Assembly: GCA_030591825.1 (NCBI GenBank)
Contig: JAUVAG010000040.1
Coordinates: forward strand, 1-7,685
Length of the DNA stretch: 7,685 nt
Reading direction: 5' to 3'
Source: Dethiosulfatibacter sp.
Lineage (GTDB): Bacteria; Bacillota; Clostridia; Tissierellales; Dethiosulfatibacteraceae
A program made the translations under genes and the position numbers. Below the pieces are notes generated by a model that saw only the letters and a program-made list of their open reading frames with translations, searched no databases and was not told the origin of the DNA. This document shows positions 5,491 to 7,685 of this stretch, in pieces (the first letter of the stretch is position 1; every line of letters starts with the position of its first letter).

Positions 5491-6609
5491 TTAATTATTT
5501 TCAACCCACTGAACAAGCGTGTCCATGTCGGGTACCGCTGGAAGAGTCGTATCTTCTCCAAACTTGAAAAGTTTAATGCTCGGGAATGATGTTATATTGT
5601 ATTCTGTCAATATTTCTCCCGCATCCTTTTCATTGAGTATTCCAACTCTCGCTACGCCTGCAAGGGCTACTGCCGTGTTGTAGAATGGAAGTTCCATGTC
5701 TTCACATAGCTCGTTGTCGTTCTGGAAGAAAAGTACAAGTGCCTTTTCCTCTCCAAGAATCTCTTCAGCAAAGTTTTCCTCATTAAGTTCAACTGGTCCG
5801 TATTCCCTTTGTGACTGGTACTTGTATTCCTGGATAAGTCCAAATTCCTCAGCCATTGAAGACTTAATGAGACCTTCCGAAATGAGGTCTTCCGCCAAGG
5901 TTCTTGCACTGTCAAGCCTTGAAGATCCAAGGGCGTTATATGTTGCCATCACCAAATGGTATCTTTTCAAATTATCATCTGTTGCTTCTATATTGTTTGT
6001 AAGTCCTGTGATTTCTCCAAGCTTCAGAGCATTTTCATATGCATATGATGTTTCATATCCAAGAGCTCTAAGATAGAAAGTCAAAAGCTGCTGCATAGTA
6101 ACTGCATCCTGTGCACCGAATATATTGTTCTCAGGAACTGTTCCAAGGGCTATACCTTTCAAATAGGCTCTTCCAACATAAGGCTTTGCCCAGTCACTTA
6201 CATCGCTGAAAGGACATTGTTCCTTTGATGAAGGCTCCCATCCGAGAGAGGATACTATCATCTTCATTGCCTGTTCCCTGTTCATGTCTCCTTCAAGGTT
6301 TGGCTCATACTTAACTGTTGAAACACCGTTAAAAAGTCCAAGATTGTAAAGTACCTTTCCATATTCATAGGCTTCCTGAAGCTCTCCGTCATAGTTGTTT
6401 ACATCTTCAACTGGTTCTTCAACCACTTCTTCAGATTCCTCTACAGCTTCTTCAGCCGGAACATCCCCTTCTTCTCCTGTCTCATCAGGTTCTTGTATAT
6501 CTTCTACAGGCTCTGCAGGTTCCACCGGTTCTTCAACGGGTTCCTTAGGTGTACAGGCTGCAAGCATCATTGTTAAAATCAAAATCAAGATTAAATTGGT
6601 TTTTTTCAT
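5491..6609 (-). CDS. Lipoprotein with SLH repeats and degenerate thioredoxin-like domain
   Basis: A 372-residue exported lipoprotein. MKKTNLILILILTMMLAAC is a lipoprotein signal peptide with Cys19 as the lipidated residue. An acidic Glu/Pro/Val linker follows (about 24-70), then SLH-type units at about 82-127 (LYNLGLFNGV, the MNREQAMKMIVSSLGW helix) and 132-200 (FSDVSDWAKPYV, LLTFYLRALGY). The C-terminal part (about 277-372) resembles a thioredoxin fold: KALVLFFQ strand, ELCEDM where WCxxC is expected, and the cis-Pro-like SFPS (P343). Only one Cys remains, so ordinary disulfide exchange is unlikely. GGAGGAG lies 4 bases before the ATG at 6607-6609; a longer frame from 6648 would bury the signal peptide and is rejected. 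Lipid anchoring plus SLH units suggests a protein held at the membrane and cell wall; its role is unknown. Confidence 0.82.
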   Translation of the reverse strand: MKKTNLILILILTMMLAACTPKEPVEEPVEPAEPVEDIQEPDETGEEGDVPAEEAVEESEEVVEEPVEDVNNYDGELQEAYEYGKVLYNLGLFNGVSTVKYEPNLEGDMNREQAMKMIVSSLGWEPSSKEQCPFSDVSDWAKPYVGRAYLKGIALGTVPENNIFGAQDAVTMQQLLTFYLRALGYETSYAYENALKLGEITGLTNNIEATDDNLKRYHLVMATYNALGSSRLDSARTLAEDLISEGLIKSSMAEEFGLIQEYKYQSQREYGPVELNEENFAEEILGEEKALVLFFQNDNELCEDMELPFYNTAVALAGVARVGILNEKDAGEILTEYNITSFPSIKLFKFGEDTTLPAVPDMDTLVQWVENN

Positions 6610-6668
6610 ATGTCTCCTCCAAATATTGCTATTCTGATTTTTACCCAATTTTCTCCATATTAAACAAT

Positions 6669-6698
6669 ATTATGCTACACTATTGAATTTTTCACCAA
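6669..6698 (-). promoter_or_regulatory. Candidate promoter of the SLH lipoprotein gene
   Basis: Minus-strand TTGGTG (6693-6698) and CATAAT (6669-6674) are 18 bases apart; the -10 box matches 5 of 6, the -35 box 3 of 6. It overlaps the divergent vanZ promoter, so the two would compete for polymerase. Confidence 0.35.
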
Positions 6699-6711
6699 TC
6701 AATGTTATAAA
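6683..6711 (+). promoter_or_regulatory. Promoter of the VanZ-family gene
   Basis: TTGAAT (6683-6688) and TATAAA (6706-6711) are separated by 17 bases, with an extended TGT element just before the -10 box. Transcription would start near 6718, about 25 bases before the ATG. Confidence 0.6.
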
Positions 6712-6742
6712 TAGATACAGCAAACAAAGGGGAAAATCTTTA

Positions 6743-7249
6743 ATGAATAAAATTCTGAAAATTTCTTTAAGAATGATTATATATATTTCATTTGCAGCAT
6801 ACCTGGCCTACCTTTTCGACCTGGTATTTTTCAGGTACAGAGCTACCTTCAGAGGAATCAATAACATGACAACCTTTAATTTCTATCTTGAACATTCTGC
6901 AAACTTCAAGCCCTTCAAGACCATATTGAACTATATGAACAATATAGGAAATATAAACAACAACATAATAATAACAAACATACTTGGAAACATTGCTGCA
7001 TTCATGCCCTTTGGAATATTCCTTCCACTGGCACTAAGATTCAAGGGAATCATAAGCATCTTAATCCACAGCTTCATCCTGAGCCTTTTCATCGAAACCA
7101 TTCAGATGACCTTCAGGGTTGGATCCTTCGATATTGATGACATAATACTGAACACCCTTGGAGGACTACTGGGATATGTGATTTATCTCCTTTCTGAAAG
7201 ATACTTCAGTTCCTATATTAAAAAGAAAAAACTGGGAGATGCTAAATGA
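6743..7249 (+). CDS. VanZ family membrane protein
   Basis: A 168-residue protein with about four membrane segments. VanZ-family motifs are in order: NILGNIAAFMPFGIFLPL (79-96), the LFIETIQ helix (115-121) and SFDIDDIILNTLGGLLGY (128-145). The founding VanZ gives low-level teicoplanin resistance by an unknown mechanism; most chromosomal relatives have no known role, so no resistance is inferred. The start is ATG 6743-6745, with AAAGGGGA about 9 bases upstream; an in-frame ATG at 6683 lies inside the promoter and is rejected. The gene ends in ATGA, sharing four bases with the next gene, which indicates translational coupling and a linked envelope function. Confidence 0.88.
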   Translation: MNKILKISLRMIIYISFAAYLAYLFDLVFFRYRATFRGINNMTTFNFYLEHSANFKPFKTILNYMNNIGNINNNIIITNILGNIAAFMPFGIFLPLALRFKGIISILIHSFILSLFIETIQMTFRVGSFDIDDIILNTLGGLLGYVIYLLSERYFSSYIKKKKLGDAK

Positions 7250-7685
7250 GAAGTTTGATTTTATATATGATGATACTAATTTCAACAACTACTGCTCCTT
7301 TAATGGAAGATGCGCTTAAAACTCCGGAGCTTGTTCTTGAAACAGAATATAATTGCCCGGGAAATATTCTAATAGTCAGCATTAATAATCCACCCACAAA
7401 TAGTGAAATAACAATGGAAACAAACATTTCCCACGGTCTACTTTCAGAAGGCATCATGGATGGATCATACTTTTTCTTCATTCCTGTAGACATATGGGCA
7501 GAAGAGGGAATTTATAATATAGAAGTAACTGTAGAGGACAAGACCCTTAACCGGTATTACGACCTTTCCAGAGAAATTAAAATTTTCGACAAGGAATTTG
7601 TAGAGCAGTATCTCTATGTGTCAAATGAAGTATACGAATCAACAAACAACGACGATGCCTTCAAGGAATTCAGAGAAAGGGTTAA
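7246..7685 (+). CDS. Exported protein, possible M23-type peptidase N-terminal region (partial)
   Basis: The frame is open from the ATG overlapping the vanZ stop to the window end: 146 codons, C-terminus missing. GGGAG lies 7 bases before the ATG. Residues 1-19 form a hydrophobic signal peptide or anchor. The next part (about 28-112) is rich in beta-strand-like stretches and resembles an Ig-like domain. The segment IKIFDKEFVEQYLYVSNEV followed by KEFRERV resembles the linker between the Ig-like and catalytic domains of some M23 metallopeptidases, where a strand of the form F-x-x-x-x-L-x-V precedes an Arg/Glu-rich helix. The zinc-binding HxxxD and HxH motifs that would prove this lie beyond the edge. 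The peptidase call is therefore inference; that the gene is real is well supported. Confidence 0.6.
   Translation, partial: MRSLILYMMILISTTTAPLMEDALKTPELVLETEYNCPGNILIVSINNPPTNSEITMETNISHGLLSEGIMDGSYFFFIPVDIWAEEGIYNIEVTVEDKTLNRYYDLSREIKIFDKEFVEQYLYVSNEVYESTNNDDAFKEFRERV

Noticed and set aside
6395..6637. Plus-strand Ser/Thr/Gly-rich open frame
   Set aside because: It is the antisense of the acidic Glu/Pro/Val linker and signal peptide of the lipoprotein; low complexity comes from the linker codons.
7242..7493. Minus-strand frame of 83 codons near the right edge
   Set aside because: It is opposite the coupled exported-protein gene, which has a signal peptide, a ribosome binding site and an open frame to the edge.
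1..7685. CRISPR arrays, tRNA or rRNA genes, insertion sequences or prophage genes
   Set aside because: No regularly spaced repeats, no complete tRNA-like or rRNA sequence, no transposase or integrase motifs; the T-box is a leader, not a tRNA.

Overview
The window is AT-rich with strong AGGAGG-type ribosome binding sites, sigma-A-like promoters, a T-box leader and short intergenic regions. This points to a low-GC anaerobic Firmicute, most likely in the Clostridia/Tissierellia. An apparent in-frame UGA (selenocysteine) codon suggests a selenium-using, perhaps amino-acid-fermenting, lineage. The species cannot be named from the sequence.

Layout: (1) Positions 1-128 hold the start of a minus-strand T-box leader and a perfect consensus promoter; the gene it controls lies off the left edge. 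(2) Positions 157-1786 hold a minus-strand operon: a TraX-family membrane protein, then a LysO-type lysine exporter split into two overlapping genes. (3) A 244-base divergent intergenic region leads to plus-strand serA (2031-3197), a short ACT-domain phosphoglycerate dehydrogenase, closed by a strong hairpin terminator. (4) Convergent to serA on the minus strand are a DUF169 protein (4475-5245) and a TDT/TsoY-like membrane transporter (3267-4388). The transporter frame contains a TGA at 3426-3428 and then stays open for 52 more codons to a TAA, just before the shared terminator. A hairpin with bacterial SECIS geometry follows the TGA, so I annotate a selenoprotein of 373 residues. (5) A 245-base intergenic region holds clustered inverted and direct repeats, a promoter and a terminator. 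(6) A minus-strand lipoprotein with SLH repeats and a degenerate thioredoxin-like domain (5491-6609) is divergent from a plus-strand pair: a VanZ-family protein (6743-7249) translationally coupled to an exported protein cut by the right edge, possibly an M23-type peptidase.

Working together: the left part concerns amino-acid handling (lysine export, serine synthesis, tRNA-sensing control). The middle is a membrane transporter/DUF169 pair with a probable selenium link. The right part is cell-envelope related. The most notable item is the recoded transporter; a conventional stop-to-stop reading truncates it at 320 residues.
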